Notes: generated by a model not told the origin, from the letters alone. Counted from the stretch's first letter, positions 17,462 through 25,959 are shown. The stretch is DNA of 64,000 nucleotides from JABDQZ01 sp963801985 (GCA_963801985.1 CAWDGV010000012.1:248001-312000); one strand, 5' to 3'. Made by a program: numbers and translations.

Positions 17462-17975
17462 CCTTATTACCTACAGTTTGCCATGATCTTTTCAAATGGA
17501 GAAAGATTTCTGGCGTATTTCCCGATTTTATGGGAGTAGAGCCAAGATTAACAGGGTTATTTGAATAAATACGTAACCTGTACAAATCAAGTGTCCGCAA
17601 GAACCGAGGCCTGTTTTCCTTCCTGTTAACGGCTACAAAGAAAATATCCTTTGATATGTGGGAACTTAATTCCTGTTTGTCGTGCAAGAAAAAACCCAAC
17701 TGGAAAATCCGGTTGGGCTGAAATACTTCAAGACTTCTAACGGGAGTAGTTAATAAGATAGTTCAAAGCGAAAAAAGTTCTGTGAATAGCATCACAATTT
17801 CTTTTCGGGTTTCAGGTCCGTCTAAAGCAGCAAAATTGCGGCTCGGTAAATCTTTCAATCTGTGGCACAATCGCGAACCAATTTTTGATTTTTCAAGACC
17901 TTTCAGCGGTGACTTGAGTATAACCTGCTCACTGCCTGAGTGTGGTTTCCATCAGGCTGAATTTAACGAATAAGT
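17462..17975. other. 514-base intergenic region between divergent units
   Basis: No credible gene is seen; short open frames here have no ribosome binding site or recognisable protein. It must hold the promoters of the coiled-coil pair (leftward) and of the ThDP/GT-A pair (rightward). A TATAAC at 17919-17924 is a possible -10 box for the rightward unit, without a good -35. The only clear structure is the hairpin at 17689-17717. Confidence 0.6.
17689..17717 (-). terminator. Hairpin plus T run reading leftward, possible leader attenuator
   Basis: On the minus strand CCCAAC and GTTGGG pair, with an extra GG/CC after one mismatch, and six T follow: the form of an intrinsic terminator. No minus-strand gene ends to its right before 21.5 kb, but a coiled-coil gene starts 228 bases to its left. 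It could therefore insulate that gene or act as a conditional terminator in its leader. Confidence 0.45.
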
Positions 17976-19646
17976 ATGCAAGTACAAGTCAGTGAAATAA
18001 TAGTCCGGTTCATGGAGAAACTGGGTATCCAGGCAATTTTCGGGATGCCTGGCGCTCATATTCTGCCGGTCTATGACAGCCTCTACGATTCCGGCATCCA
18101 GAGTGTATTGGCTAAGCACGAGCAGGGTGCGGCCTTTATGGCTGATGGTTATGCCCGCGTTTCCGGTAAAATTGGTGCCTGTATCAGCACAGCTGGTCCA
18201 GGAGCAACCAATCTGGTTACCGGTATTGCCAATGCCTATTCAGATAAACGCCCGGTCCTGGTAATTACCGGTGAAGCTCCTACACATATTTTTGGCAAGG
18301 GTGGCCTGCAGGAAAGTTCCGGTGAAGGTGGCAGCATTGACCAGGGATCTATTTTCAAGGGGATTACCTGTTATCACAAGGTCATTGAACGTACAGATTA
18401 CCTCGCCAATGTGCTTAACCATGCTGCAAAAGTCTTACTTTCTGAAAAACCTGGTCCCGTCTTGTTAAGCCTGCCTTACAATGTACAAAAAGAGCTGGTT
18501 GAAGAAGAGATACTCGAACGGGTCAGGATTCCTGCAGGACACCGGTCTGCAACACTGGATTATGCAGCGATTGGGCAGTTCGCCGAGTTATTATGTGCCA
18601 GCAAGGCACCAGTGATTGTCGCTGGCTATGGATGTATTCTTGCCGATGCCCAGCCACAGGTAAAAAGCCTGAGCGAGACCCTGAATATTCCGGTAACCAG
18701 TAGCCTGAAAGGTAAAGGCGTGGTGGCGGAACAGTCGCCATTGTCTTTGGGTAGCCTGGGCGTGACATCGACCGGGTATGCCTACCAGTATATTGTTGAA
18801 AAAGCTGACCTGGTGATATTCCTGGGTGCCGGGTTCAATGAACGGACCAGTTACCTGTGGGATGATGGTTTGCTGAAAGACAAGAAAGTTGTCCAGGTGG
18901 ATATTAATCACGAACAACTGGAGAAAGTGTTTCATGCCGATGTTGCCATTTCTGCTGATATTGGAGCGGCCCTGTCGAGCTTGCATAAAGAACTGACGGC
19001 GAGGGCTTGTCCGGCCAAGCAGCTGAATGACTTTTCAGGCTATAAGCAGCAATTGGAACAACAGGCCAGGCAACAGCATACAACCGTTTTTCAGGATGAA
19101 TTTGCCTTGGTAGAAGCTTTTTATCAGCACCTGGAAAAGTATTTTGAATCGGGGCTGACGGTTTTCGACGATAACATCATATTTGCACAGAATTTTTTCA
19201 ACGTCGCATCTGGTAATCACTTTTATCCCAATTCCGGTGTTTCGTCTCTGGGACATGCCATACCTGCTGCCATAGGGGCAAGTTTTCAGACAGATGATGC
19301 GGTGTTCGCCATTCTGGGTGATGGTGGCTTCCAGATGTGCTGCATGGAGATTATGACAGCCGTTAACTATAAGCGGCCCCTGACTATTGTGATGTTTAAT
19401 AATGCAACTATGGGCCTGATTCGCAAAAACCAGTACCAGCAGTATAACAAGCGTTTTATTGATTGCGATTTCGTCAATCCTGATTACGCTGAGCTGGCTA
19501 AAGCTTTTGGTATTGGTTATTCGAGGATTGATTCAGAGGCAGATATTGCCGCAGTTTTTTCATCCATGAATTTTACCAACAGCATTAACCTCATCGAGAT
19601 TCCCATCGACAAGGATGCCTTCCCCAATTACCAGTCACGTCGTTAA
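17976..19646 (+). CDS. ThDP-dependent enzyme, acetolactate synthase large-subunit-like
   Basis: A 556-residue thiamine-diphosphate enzyme with the three-domain POX/ALS fold: N-terminal PYR domain with catalytic Glu49 in KHEQGAAFMADGYAR and STAGPGATN; middle domain (about 190-330); C-terminal PP domain with GDGGFQ near 448 and NNATMG near 474 forming the Mg-ThDP site. Length fits catabolic or anabolic acetolactate synthase, but no regulatory subunit (ilvN) or ilv gene is nearby, and the stretch after NNATMG (LIRKNQYQQYNKRF) differs from biosynthetic enzymes. The substrate is thus open. It is followed 11 bases later by a GT-A-like gene, probably a functional partner. Confidence 0.85.
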   Translation: MQVQVSEIIVRFMEKLGIQAIFGMPGAHILPVYDSLYDSGIQSVLAKHEQGAAFMADGYARVSGKIGACISTAGPGATNLVTGIANAYSDKRPVLVITGEAPTHIFGKGGLQESSGEGGSIDQGSIFKGITCYHKVIERTDYLANVLNHAAKVLLSEKPGPVLLSLPYNVQKELVEEEILERVRIPAGHRSATLDYAAIGQFAELLCASKAPVIVAGYGCILADAQPQVKSLSETLNIPVTSSLKGKGVVAEQSPLSLGSLGVTSTGYAYQYIVEKADLVIFLGAGFNERTSYLWDDGLLKDKKVVQVDINHEQLEKVFHADVAISADIGAALSSLHKELTARACPAKQLNDFSGYKQQLEQQARQQHTTVFQDEFALVEAFYQHLEKYFESGLTVFDDNIIFAQNFFNVASGNHFYPNSGVSSLGHAIPAAIGASFQTDDAVFAILGDGGFQMCCMEIMTAVNYKRPLTIVMFNNATMGLIRKNQYQQYNKRFIDCDFVNPDYAELAKAFGIGYSRIDSEADIAAVFSSMNFTNSINLIEIPIDKDAFPNYQSRR

Positions 19647-19657
19647 CGCTTAAGTTG

Positions 19658-21499
19658 ATGCCAGAGACTGCCAAAGAAAACCGGTTTCAGGCCCTGGAGT
19701 CCCTGTTCCAGAAGCATGCGGAGTCCGAACGGGTCAGGCAGCTGGAGGCTCTGTATGTCTCGACTGCTGCAAACGAATACTCCCGGCTAGTCTTGCTCTA
19801 TGAGCAGACGATTGAATTTTACGAGTCAGAGATCTGGCGGGAGCGTTCGCCATCTGAAGACCAGCTTGCTGTTTACCAACAGTTGTTTCGTGAGCTGGAA
19901 GCCTTGCAGCTAAAGCTGGAGGATGAGCGTCATCGTTTTGTTGTTGTCATTCCGGTGGCTGACCGGCCGGTACACCTGAACAGTTGCCTGCAAAGCCTGT
20001 ATGACTTGTGTTGTTTGTATCATTATGGCGGCCAGTCCCACGGTATGTATAACAAGGTTAGCGTGATGATTGCGGATGACTCCCTTGAACCGGACAGTAT
20101 TCTGCAGCATCGACGTCTGGCTGAAAAATTCACCCGGCAGGGCTTGAAAACAGAATATTTTGGCCTGGATGAGCAAAGCGCTTTATTGGCAAGCCTGACT
20201 GCCGATCAACGTCTTGCATTGAAAAGAGTTGTTGGAGTGGCAAACAGTCAGTCTGTGCCACACAAGGGCGCATCCATGATGCGAAATATCAGTTACCTGA
20301 AACTGCAGCGGATTACCGCAGAGCAACCTGACAGCCTGTATTTTTTCATCGATAGTGACCAGGAATTCTGTATCAGGGTAGCTGAAGCTGGAACAGACAA
20401 AAAGCTTGCTGCGGTTAATTATCTTTATTATCTTGATCGTATATTCAGACAGCAGTCAGTCAGTGTTTTAACGGGTAAAGTGGTGGGTGATCCACCAGTT
20501 TCTCCGGCTGTTATGGCGGGCAACTTTCTGGAAGATGTCATCGGCTTTTTGCAGACGCTGATCAGCGTATCTCCTGATGAAGCCTGCTGTTTTCACAGCC
20601 AGCTGCAGGAAGTTGAACATGATGCGGCTTATCATGACATGGCGGATTTATTTGGTTTCAAGGCAAAGATCAGTGCCTATGATTACCATTGCCAGCTGAC
20701 GGATTCTCATACCATGCTTGATGCATTTAATGCATTTGCTGGCCAGTTACAGAATTTCTTTTACGGAGAACATCCAACCCGGGTGAGTTTTTACCATTAC
20801 CAGCCAGTGATTGAATCAATTCAACCTGCACGCACTATCTATACCGGTAATTACGTCTTTAACAGTTCCGCGTTGAGCTACTTTATTCCTTTTGCGACCT
20901 TAAAACTGCGTATGGCTGGACCTGTGTTGGGTAGAGTTATCAAATCCGAGCTGGGTGATAAATTTGTATCAGCAAACCTGCCCATGTTGCATAAACGCAC
21001 AGTAGAGCAAACGGGCCGCTCTGAATTTCGACCGGGTGTTAACCGGGAAAGTGAACAGATTGATTTGTCGGGTGAGTTTGAAAGGCAGTTCTATGGAGAT
21101 GTCATGCTGTTTAGCATGCAACAGCTGTTGGAGCAGTTTGCGGACAGGCCGATGGAAAAGAACCAGGTTGAAGCAGTTGTTAACAGTGTGAAACAGGACA
21201 TGCTGCTAAAATACCAGGACAAGCAACAGGCAACCCTGGAGAAACTCAAGCAGCTTGAAGCATTATTGCGGGACCCTAATGCCTGGTGGAATAACCGGGA
21301 AGAGACTCTGCAGGCCGTTAACCGGTTTGCTGTATTTGTCGATAATATTTGGCGCAATTTTGCTGAGGATGCCCCGGGTTTTGCCTTGATCCGGCGGGTA
21401 GAAAATCAGGACAGGCGTTGTGCGCAGATTGTTGATGGGTTAATGCAATATCCGGCGGACAGGAAAAGCTGGGATACCGTTCTTTTAACAGGAGTTTGA
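19658..21499 (+). CDS. Unrecognised protein with GT-A-like glycosyltransferase core
   Basis: A 613-residue soluble protein. After a helical N-terminus (1-90) comes FVVVIPVADRPVHLNSCLQSL near 92, the usual first strand and helix of a GT-A nucleotide-sugar transferase, then VMIADDS and, near 229, FFIDSDQEF, which looks like the DxD metal site. The C-terminal half (from about 430) is helical and matches nothing I know. No TM or signal. It is 11 bases downstream of the ThDP enzyme with only a weak ribosome binding site, suggesting coupled translation. A transferase acting on a product of that enzyme is inference. The ATG at 19658 was chosen over a TTG one codon earlier. Confidence 0.6.
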   Translation: MPETAKENRFQALESLFQKHAESERVRQLEALYVSTAANEYSRLVLLYEQTIEFYESEIWRERSPSEDQLAVYQQLFRELEALQLKLEDERHRFVVVIPVADRPVHLNSCLQSLYDLCCLYHYGGQSHGMYNKVSVMIADDSLEPDSILQHRRLAEKFTRQGLKTEYFGLDEQSALLASLTADQRLALKRVVGVANSQSVPHKGASMMRNISYLKLQRITAEQPDSLYFFIDSDQEFCIRVAEAGTDKKLAAVNYLYYLDRIFRQQSVSVLTGKVVGDPPVSPAVMAGNFLEDVIGFLQTLISVSPDEACCFHSQLQEVEHDAAYHDMADLFGFKAKISAYDYHCQLTDSHTMLDAFNAFAGQLQNFFYGEHPTRVSFYHYQPVIESIQPARTIYTGNYVFNSSALSYFIPFATLKLRMAGPVLGRVIKSELGDKFVSANLPMLHKRTVEQTGRSEFRPGVNRESEQIDLSGEFERQFYGDVMLFSMQQLLEQFADRPMEKNQVEAVVNSVKQDMLLKYQDKQQATLEKLKQLEALLRDPNAWWNNREETLQAVNRFAVFVDNIWRNFAEDAPGFALIRRVENQDRRCAQIVDGLMQYPADRKSWDTVLLTGV

Positions 21500-21567
21500 G
21501 AGGTATTGCATTTTCCAGGTTTGATTCTGGAATTGGAAGAGAAAGCCGGGCTAGCGGGACTCTGGGT

Positions 21568-21942
21568 TTAGCGATTTATCCAGTTTCTGGCGCTTTCAAT
21601 ATCTTGAAATAATTCCACATTCCATTGGATATGCAGTTTCTGACTCAGGTCGAGATATTGCTGGTAGATGGCCTTGGTATCGGGAGCTTTTGCAACCAGT
21701 GCGATTTTGAGATCTTTCAGGTAATGGCTGGAGGCGTAGTCAAGCGCAGCAACGGTTGCGATGGTATTAGAGAGTATTTCGAAACAATCGATTTTTGAAC
21801 AGTCAACCAGCTGGTACCTTGCGTTGTCTGAGCGTTCATCACGATAGAATTCATCATTCGAATTCAGGATATCTTCATGGGTAACAGTACCTGAATACTT
21901 CCAATAAATTCCTTTCTCTTCCCACTGCGTCGAATACGGCAT
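21568..21942 (-). CDS. STAS/SpoIIAA-like domain protein
   Basis: A 124-residue soluble protein that starts MPYSTQWEEKGIYWKYSG and has the strand-helix order of small SpoIIAA-like proteins: GTVTHEDILNSNDEFY, a strand RYQLVDCSKID, then helices ending in FQDIESARNWI. Proteins of this type bind lipids or take part in partner switching, but I see no phosphorylatable Ser of an anti-anti-sigma factor. It converges with the GT-A-like gene and is separated by 125 bases from the globule-like gene upstream. Assignment is by general resemblance only. Confidence 0.6.
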   Translation of the reverse strand: MPYSTQWEEKGIYWKYSGTVTHEDILNSNDEFYRDERSDNARYQLVDCSKIDCFEILSNTIATVAALDYASSHYLKDLKIALVAKAPDTKAIYQQYLDLSQKLHIQWNVELFQDIESARNWINR

Positions 21943-22013
21943 TAATAGTCTTTATTGTCAGATGTCAGAGAACATTCAAGTTAGAGAGTAACGGGTAAAA
22001 ATTCAATGCCCCG

Positions 22014-22046
22014 GAAAGAAAAAACCCTCTCCGGGGAGAGGGTTTA
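22014..22046 (-). terminator. Rho-independent terminator of the sulfur-globule-like gene
   Basis: On the minus strand AAACCCTCT pairs with AGAGGGTTT around a GC-rich loop (CCCCGG) and is followed by six T. It begins just after the stop of the gene at 22069 and would give a strong stop, fitting a highly expressed single-gene mRNA. Confidence 0.85.
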
Positions 22047-22068
22047 TTTAACACCTTGAGACAGCTAT

Positions 22069-22458
22069 TTATTGAGCTGGCATTGGAGCTGGTGCTGGCA
22101 TTGGAGCGCCGTAAGGAGCAGGAGCGCCGTAAGGAGCAGGAGCGCCATAAGGCATTGGAGGAGGACCGTAAGGCATTGGGCCGCCGTAAGGCATTGGAGC
22201 GCCGTAGCCGTAAGGCATACCCATGCCGCCACCGTATGGGCCACGACCGTAGTAGTAATCGTCATCGTCGTCCCAGGTCTGTTCCATTTCTTCCATCCAG
22301 TAGCGTGGATCCCACTCATCATATGGGTTACAGTCTGGAATCTTGCCGTATGGGCCATAGCATTTCCAGTCATCATCGCTGTCCCAGAAAAAGGCTGAGG
22401 CATTGCTTGCTGCAGCTAAAGCTGCGATAGCAGCAAGAGAAATAAGTGATTTTTTCAT
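22069..22458 (-). CDS. Sulfur-globule-like secreted protein, Gly/Pro/Tyr/Met-rich
   Basis: A 129-residue protein with a clear signal peptide (MKKSLISLAAIAALAAASNASA) giving a mature start FFWDSDDDW. A short acidic, Trp-rich part contains two cysteines (KCYG, DCNP) and a DDDDDYYYG run. From about residue 70 the chain is low complexity, repeating units such as MPYGGP, MPYGAP and APYGAP. The composition resembles envelope proteins of periplasmic sulfur globules in purple sulfur bacteria, fitting the fccAB genes nearby, but this is compositional, not proven. Its own terminator and upstream hairpin suggest an independent, probably abundant transcript. Confidence 0.7.
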   Translation of the reverse strand: MKKSLISLAAIAALAAASNASAFFWDSDDDWKCYGPYGKIPDCNPYDEWDPRYWMEEMEQTWDDDDDYYYGRGPYGGGMGMPYGYGAPMPYGGPMPYGPPPMPYGAPAPYGAPAPYGAPMPAPAPMPAQ

Positions 22459-22486
22459 TAGTAACTCCTGAGTGTTTTAAATTCCG

Positions 22487-22510
22487 TAGGCTAATACTAG
22501 CCTATTTTTT
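22487..22510. promoter_or_regulatory. Palindrome in the 5' region of the sulfur-globule-like gene
   Basis: TAGGCTA and TAGCCTA are a perfect 7-bp inverted repeat around ATAC, 29 bases before the start codon of the minus-strand gene. It may be an operator or an mRNA 5' stem. On the plus strand six T follow it, but no plus-strand gene ends here. A possible minus promoter (TTGATT, 17 bases, TAAAAA) lies just upstream. Confidence 0.4.
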
Positions 22511-22559
22511 AACAAAGTCATTGCCTTAAATCAATAAATTATCAATTTCTAATGAACAT

Positions 22560-23021
22560 TCAAGGATTCTTGTTACTAATTGTTAAGAATTCAAGCAATT
22601 TTGTGTATGCCAGTTCCAGGTTTTCCTGCGCCTTGTTGGAAATTTCATGGCCCAATTCGAAATCATAGCCCCTGATCGCAAGCAGGTAACAGTCCGGTAA
22701 GACAGAATCATTCACTTGTTGGCTGATACTTAACAAGGACTGTGGCGACATCGCATGACTGGTAAAACTGTCATCTTTTTCAGGATATATCCGTCTTAGC
22801 TCATAGGGTGGTGTAGCAGACAGGCTGGCATCAACGAAGATTACTTTTGAGCGGTCTGCTATATCGGTACTGTGTTCAATTTGCAGCTGAAAATCGGTAA
22901 TGACTTCAACTCCGGGCAGTTCCCGCTGTTCAAGCCGATCAAATACAGCGGGTCCAAGTGCATCATCACCCCGCGACGGGTTTCCCCAGGTAAAAACCAG
23001 CACAGGATGGACGGGGTTCAT
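22560..23021 (-). CDS. hoxW: Hydrogenase maturation protease (HoxW type)
   Basis: A 153-residue endopeptidase of the HyaD/HybD/HoxW family, which removes the C-terminal tail of the nickel-loaded large subunit. GNPSRGDDALGPAV holds the family GN..RGDD motif with the nickel-probing acid, and FVDAS holds the second conserved Asp. Length is typical. The ATG directly abuts the hoxH stop codon (TAAATG), so it is the last gene of the hox operon and matches its substrate by position. Confidence 0.9.
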   Translation of the reverse strand: MNPVHPVLVFTWGNPSRGDDALGPAVFDRLEQRELPGVEVITDFQLQIEHSTDIADRSKVIFVDASLSATPPYELRRIYPEKDDSFTSHAMSPQSLLSISQQVNDSVLPDCYLLAIRGYDFELGHEISNKAQENLELAYTKLLEFLTISNKNP

Positions 23022-24506
23022 TTAGAGAGAATGTTCAATCTCGCCATCACTGCGTTTGTGCATGCGATCAAGGACTTTTCCTTCAGCATTCACCAGGTCA
23101 ATTTGCAACGGCATTTTACCCATCGCGTGGGTTGCACAGGACAGGCAGGGGTCGTAGGCCCTGATAGCTACTTCCACCTGGTTGAGTAAAGGTTCAGTCA
23201 GTTCCTTGCCGTCAAGATAAGTGCTGGCCACCTGGCGGATGGATTCATTCATTGCCTGATTGTTGTTGGTTGTCGACACAATCAGGTTGGCTTTTTCAAC
23301 AATGCCGTCATCATTGATTTCATAGTGATGGAAGAGGGTGCCACGAGGAGCTTCGAGGACGCCGATACCGCAGGATTGCAGTTCACCCTTGTTAACCAGG
23401 TCTTTGCCTTGCAGATCCGGGTCATTTAACAGTTCGTCGATAGCTTCAGTGCAATATAATAATTCAATCAGGCGTGCCCAATGATAGGCCAGGGCGGCAT
23501 GCACATGCCCGCCATTGCCGGCCTGTTTAAATATTTGTCGCTCGGCTTCTGCCGCTGGTGTAGGGATAAAGTCACAGTTGTTTACTCTTGCCAGGGGACC
23601 AACCCGATACCACCCATTCTCAGCGCCTATAGAACGGATGAAAGGGAATTTCATATAGCTCCAGTTCTTGATACCTTCGCTGATGTATTCGCTGTATTGG
23701 GTAACTGGGACGTGGTCAAAAATGCTTTTACTTTGACTGTCAGTGGCCCGCAATCCACCATCGTAAATATCAAAGGCACCATCATCAGCTATCATACTCA
23801 GCATATTGGTTTCGATGGTTGCGAAGCTCATGTGGTACTCTGGCTGTTGCCCGATAATCTGCTTAATTAATGCAACAGCATCCTTGGCCCACTGAATAAT
23901 CTGGTCTATGTCTTTTTTCAGGTAACGGATTTCTTCCTGGTTCAATGATTTATTAACACCTCCAGGAATTGCGCCCGTTCCATGCACGCGCTTGCCCGCT
24001 GTCAGGCGAATGACTTCCTGGCCATATTTGCGCAGCAGTACTCCCTGCTTGGCAATTTCAGGATTGTCTTCAATGACACCAATGATATTTCTATGTCGGA
24101 CTTCATCGTCAAAGCCAAACAGCAGGTCAGGTGAACAGAGGTGGAAAAAATGCAGGGCGTGTGACTGTAGTGTCTGCCCATAATGCATCAGGCGGCGAAT
24201 TTTCTCGGCCGTTGGTGTCAGTTCTGTTGTTCCAATCAGCATGTCGGTTGCCTTGGCTGCGGCCAGGTGATGGCTGACAGGGCAAATACCACATAAGCGT
24301 TGCACCAGCACCGGCAGTTCCCAGTAAGGACGGCCCTGGATGAATTTTTCGAAACCGCGAAACTCGGCTATGTGCAGGCGGGCTTGCTGTATATGATTAT
24401 TTTCATCCTGTAGCAGGGTGACCTTGCCATGGCCTTCTACGCGCGTAACCGGCTCGATAACAATGCGTTTCAGTTTTTCGGGATTTTTTGCTGTTTCTAA
24501 ATCCAT
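23022..24506 (-). CDS. hoxH: NAD-reducing [NiFe] hydrogenase large subunit HoxH
   Basis: About 494 residues carrying the Ni-Fe active site. The N-terminal motif RLCGICPVSHH (about 69-79) and the C-terminal DPCLSCATH (about 451-459) supply the four cysteine ligands. A tail of some 35 residues after the second motif (HAMGKMPLQIDL onward) is the part cut off by HoxW. KIVIEPVTRVEGHGK-like and RIGAENGWYRVGPLA-like regions agree with group 3d enzymes. I chose the ATG at 24506 (MDLETAKNPEKL); the upstream extension would read through a repeat element. Ribosome binding site is weak. Confidence 0.95.
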   Translation of the reverse strand: MDLETAKNPEKLKRIVIEPVTRVEGHGKVTLLQDENNHIQQARLHIAEFRGFEKFIQGRPYWELPVLVQRLCGICPVSHHLAAAKATDMLIGTTELTPTAEKIRRLMHYGQTLQSHALHFFHLCSPDLLFGFDDEVRHRNIIGVIEDNPEIAKQGVLLRKYGQEVIRLTAGKRVHGTGAIPGGVNKSLNQEEIRYLKKDIDQIIQWAKDAVALIKQIIGQQPEYHMSFATIETNMLSMIADDGAFDIYDGGLRATDSQSKSIFDHVPVTQYSEYISEGIKNWSYMKFPFIRSIGAENGWYRVGPLARVNNCDFIPTPAAEAERQIFKQAGNGGHVHAALAYHWARLIELLYCTEAIDELLNDPDLQGKDLVNKGELQSCGIGVLEAPRGTLFHHYEINDDGIVEKANLIVSTTNNNQAMNESIRQVASTYLDGKELTEPLLNQVEVAIRAYDPCLSCATHAMGKMPLQIDLVNAEGKVLDRMHKRSDGEIEHSL

Positions 24507-24523
24507 GCTCTTAGTCCATAAGT

Positions 24524-24633
24524 GGGGCTGACCCCGTATCAATTTATTGAGGACGCCGTGAACCCGTCCATGGGGGCTTGACGACAGCATCCCTGCTGTC
24601 GACACCTCCATAAATTGACACGGGGCCAACTCC
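24524..24633. repeat. MITE-like palindromic repeat between hoxY and hoxH
   Basis: About 110 bases bounded by imperfect inverted ends: GGGGCTGACCCCGTATCAAT at the left and its near complement ATTGACACGGGGCCAACTCC at the right. Inside is a second hairpin, CGACAGCA-TCCC-TGCTGTCG (24582-24601). It codes for nothing and splits the otherwise tightly packed hox genes. Structure and GGGGxTGACCCC ends resemble mobile REP/MITE-type intergenic repeats of gammaproteobacteria. Its right arm lies about 45 bases after the hoxY stop, and its left arm 17 bases before the hoxH start. Confidence 0.8.
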
Positions 24634-24677
24634 TGGTGAATACCCCGGGCTTGTTTGGATGCAAATGATCAAGCCCG

Positions 24678-25217
24678 TTAGTCATAATGAATTTGCTCGT
24701 AAGGGAAGCTAATTGGTTTCCCTTCGATGAGTTCGGTAAGAAAAGTCCAGATTGTGTCAGCTGATGGCGGACAGCCGGGTAGAAAATGGTCGATTTTTAC
24801 CACTTCATGCACCGGATGGACCTTGTTCAACAGCATCGGAATTTCCGGGTCATTGGGTATCATCGGATTATCGATACCGATACCATTGATATAGGATTCT
24901 TCCAGGCACTCCCTGAGTTCAAACGAATTGCGCATCGCGGGAATGCCGCCGTTGACGGCGCAGGCTCCCAGGGCAACCAGCACCTTGCATTGTTTGCGAA
25001 ATTCCCTGAGTACCTCCACATTGTCTGCGTTAGCGACACCACCTTCAATGATGCCGACATCACAGGGACCGACTTCCTTGATATCAGTAATTGGACTGCG
25101 GTCAAACTCGACCAGTTGAACCAGCTCCAGAATGCGCTCGTCTATATCCAGGATCGACATATGACAGCCAAAGCAGCCGCACAGGGAAGTTGTTGCAAGC
25201 TTGATTTTTTCAGTCAT
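24678..25217 (-). CDS. hoxY: NAD-reducing [NiFe] hydrogenase small subunit HoxY
   Basis: A 179-residue small subunit that carries one [4Fe-4S] cluster next to the Ni-Fe site. Cluster cysteines are visible in LCGCFGCHMS (13-18), GACAVNGG (about 87) and PGCPPSAD (about 149). It lacks a Tat signal and the distal cluster domains of membrane hydrogenases, as expected for cytoplasmic group 3d. Its start overlaps the end of hoxU by eight bases. The downstream space to hoxH is filled by a repeat element. Confidence 0.95.
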   Translation of the reverse strand: MTEKIKLATTSLCGCFGCHMSILDIDERILELVQLVEFDRSPITDIKEVGPCDVGIIEGGVANADNVEVLREFRKQCKVLVALGACAVNGGIPAMRNSFELRECLEESYINGIGIDNPMIPNDPEIPMLLNKVHPVHEVVKIDHFLPGCPPSADTIWTFLTELIEGKPISFPYEQIHYD

Positions 25218-25959
25218 TTTTCACGCTCCCATCGGTTGCTGTTGCATCGTGTGCAGCGACATCGCCAACGATGCTGATGGGCTGCCTGTCATACAGGCGT
25301 TGGCCTATGGGCTGGTCGTAACCCTGTTGCCTGGAAAGAATGGCGCCAACGGGACAGACATGCGCGGCTTTATCCGACGGGTCAAATCTTGTGTCACCAA
25401 GTTTTCCGGAAGGTGCGTTAATCGTCAGGTGTCGGTGAATACCACGGCCACTGATGGAAAAAATATTTTTGCCATCGACATCCCGGCTGGCCCTGACACA
25501 GAGTTCACACAATATGCAGCGATTGTAATCAATAATGAAATCAGCATGTGATGCGTCCACTTCACGACGTGGAAAAAAATGCGTGAAATGCGGTGACAAC
25601 ATGTTGGTATAGTAAGCGACTGCCTGTAACTGGCAGGCTCCACTTTTTTCACAGCCCGGGCAGACATGGTTGCCTTCCACAAACAACATCTGCAGCAGGG
25701 CGCGACGCTGGCTCATGAGCTCTTCACTATTGCTTTCGACTTCGGTATTTTCGATTGCAGGCTGGGTACAGGAGGAAATAGTTCTGCCATTGACCTTTAC
25801 GATGCAAACCCGACAGCTTCCATGTGGGACGAACTCGGGATTGTGACAAAGGTGAGGAATATATTCTCCGGCACGCAAGGCCGCATCCATGATGGTATCA
25901 CCGCTTTGAAACGGAATTGGTTTGCCATCCAGCTTAAAGCTTTGCTGCTTGTCATTCAT
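25210..25959 (-). CDS. hoxU: Hydrogenase diaphorase iron-sulfur subunit HoxU
   Basis: A 249-residue protein like the N-terminal part of NuoG. It passes electrons between HoxF and HoxY. Seen are a plant-type [2Fe-2S] site (CHNPEF, SCRVC, SSCTQP), the His-Cys3 [4Fe-4S] site (HVCPGCEKSGACQLQ), and a ferredoxin-like site (CILCELCVRA with CPVGAI). Length is close to other HoxU proteins. It overlaps hoxF by four bases (ATGA) and hoxY by eight, so translation of the three is probably coupled. Confidence 0.94.
   Translation of the reverse strand: MNDKQQSFKLDGKPIPFQSGDTIMDAALRAGEYIPHLCHNPEFVPHGSCRVCIVKVNGRTISSCTQPAIENTEVESNSEELMSQRRALLQMLFVEGNHVCPGCEKSGACQLQAVAYYTNMLSPHFTHFFPRREVDASHADFIIDYNRCILCELCVRASRDVDGKNIFSISGRGIHRHLTINAPSGKLGDTRFDPSDKAAHVCPVGAILSRQQGYDQPIGQRLYDRQPISIVGDVAAHDATATDGSVKND

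Noticed and set aside
17424..17699. 91-residue minus-strand open frame overlapping the start of pair member A
   Set aside because: It overlaps a better supported gene, has no family resemblance and crosses the hairpin region.
21500..21560. Hairpin TTCCAG/CTGGAA as a terminator after the GT-A-like gene
   Set aside because: The stem is six base pairs with no T run after it.
22069..22200. Short regular repeats suggesting a CRISPR or satellite array
   Set aside because: The period follows codons of a Pro/Tyr/Gly repeat in a secreted protein, with no spacers of fixed length.
22056..22430. Arg/His-rich open frames opposite the sulfur-globule-like gene
   Set aside because: The biased repeats of the real gene keep all frames open; these products look like reverse-complement artefacts.
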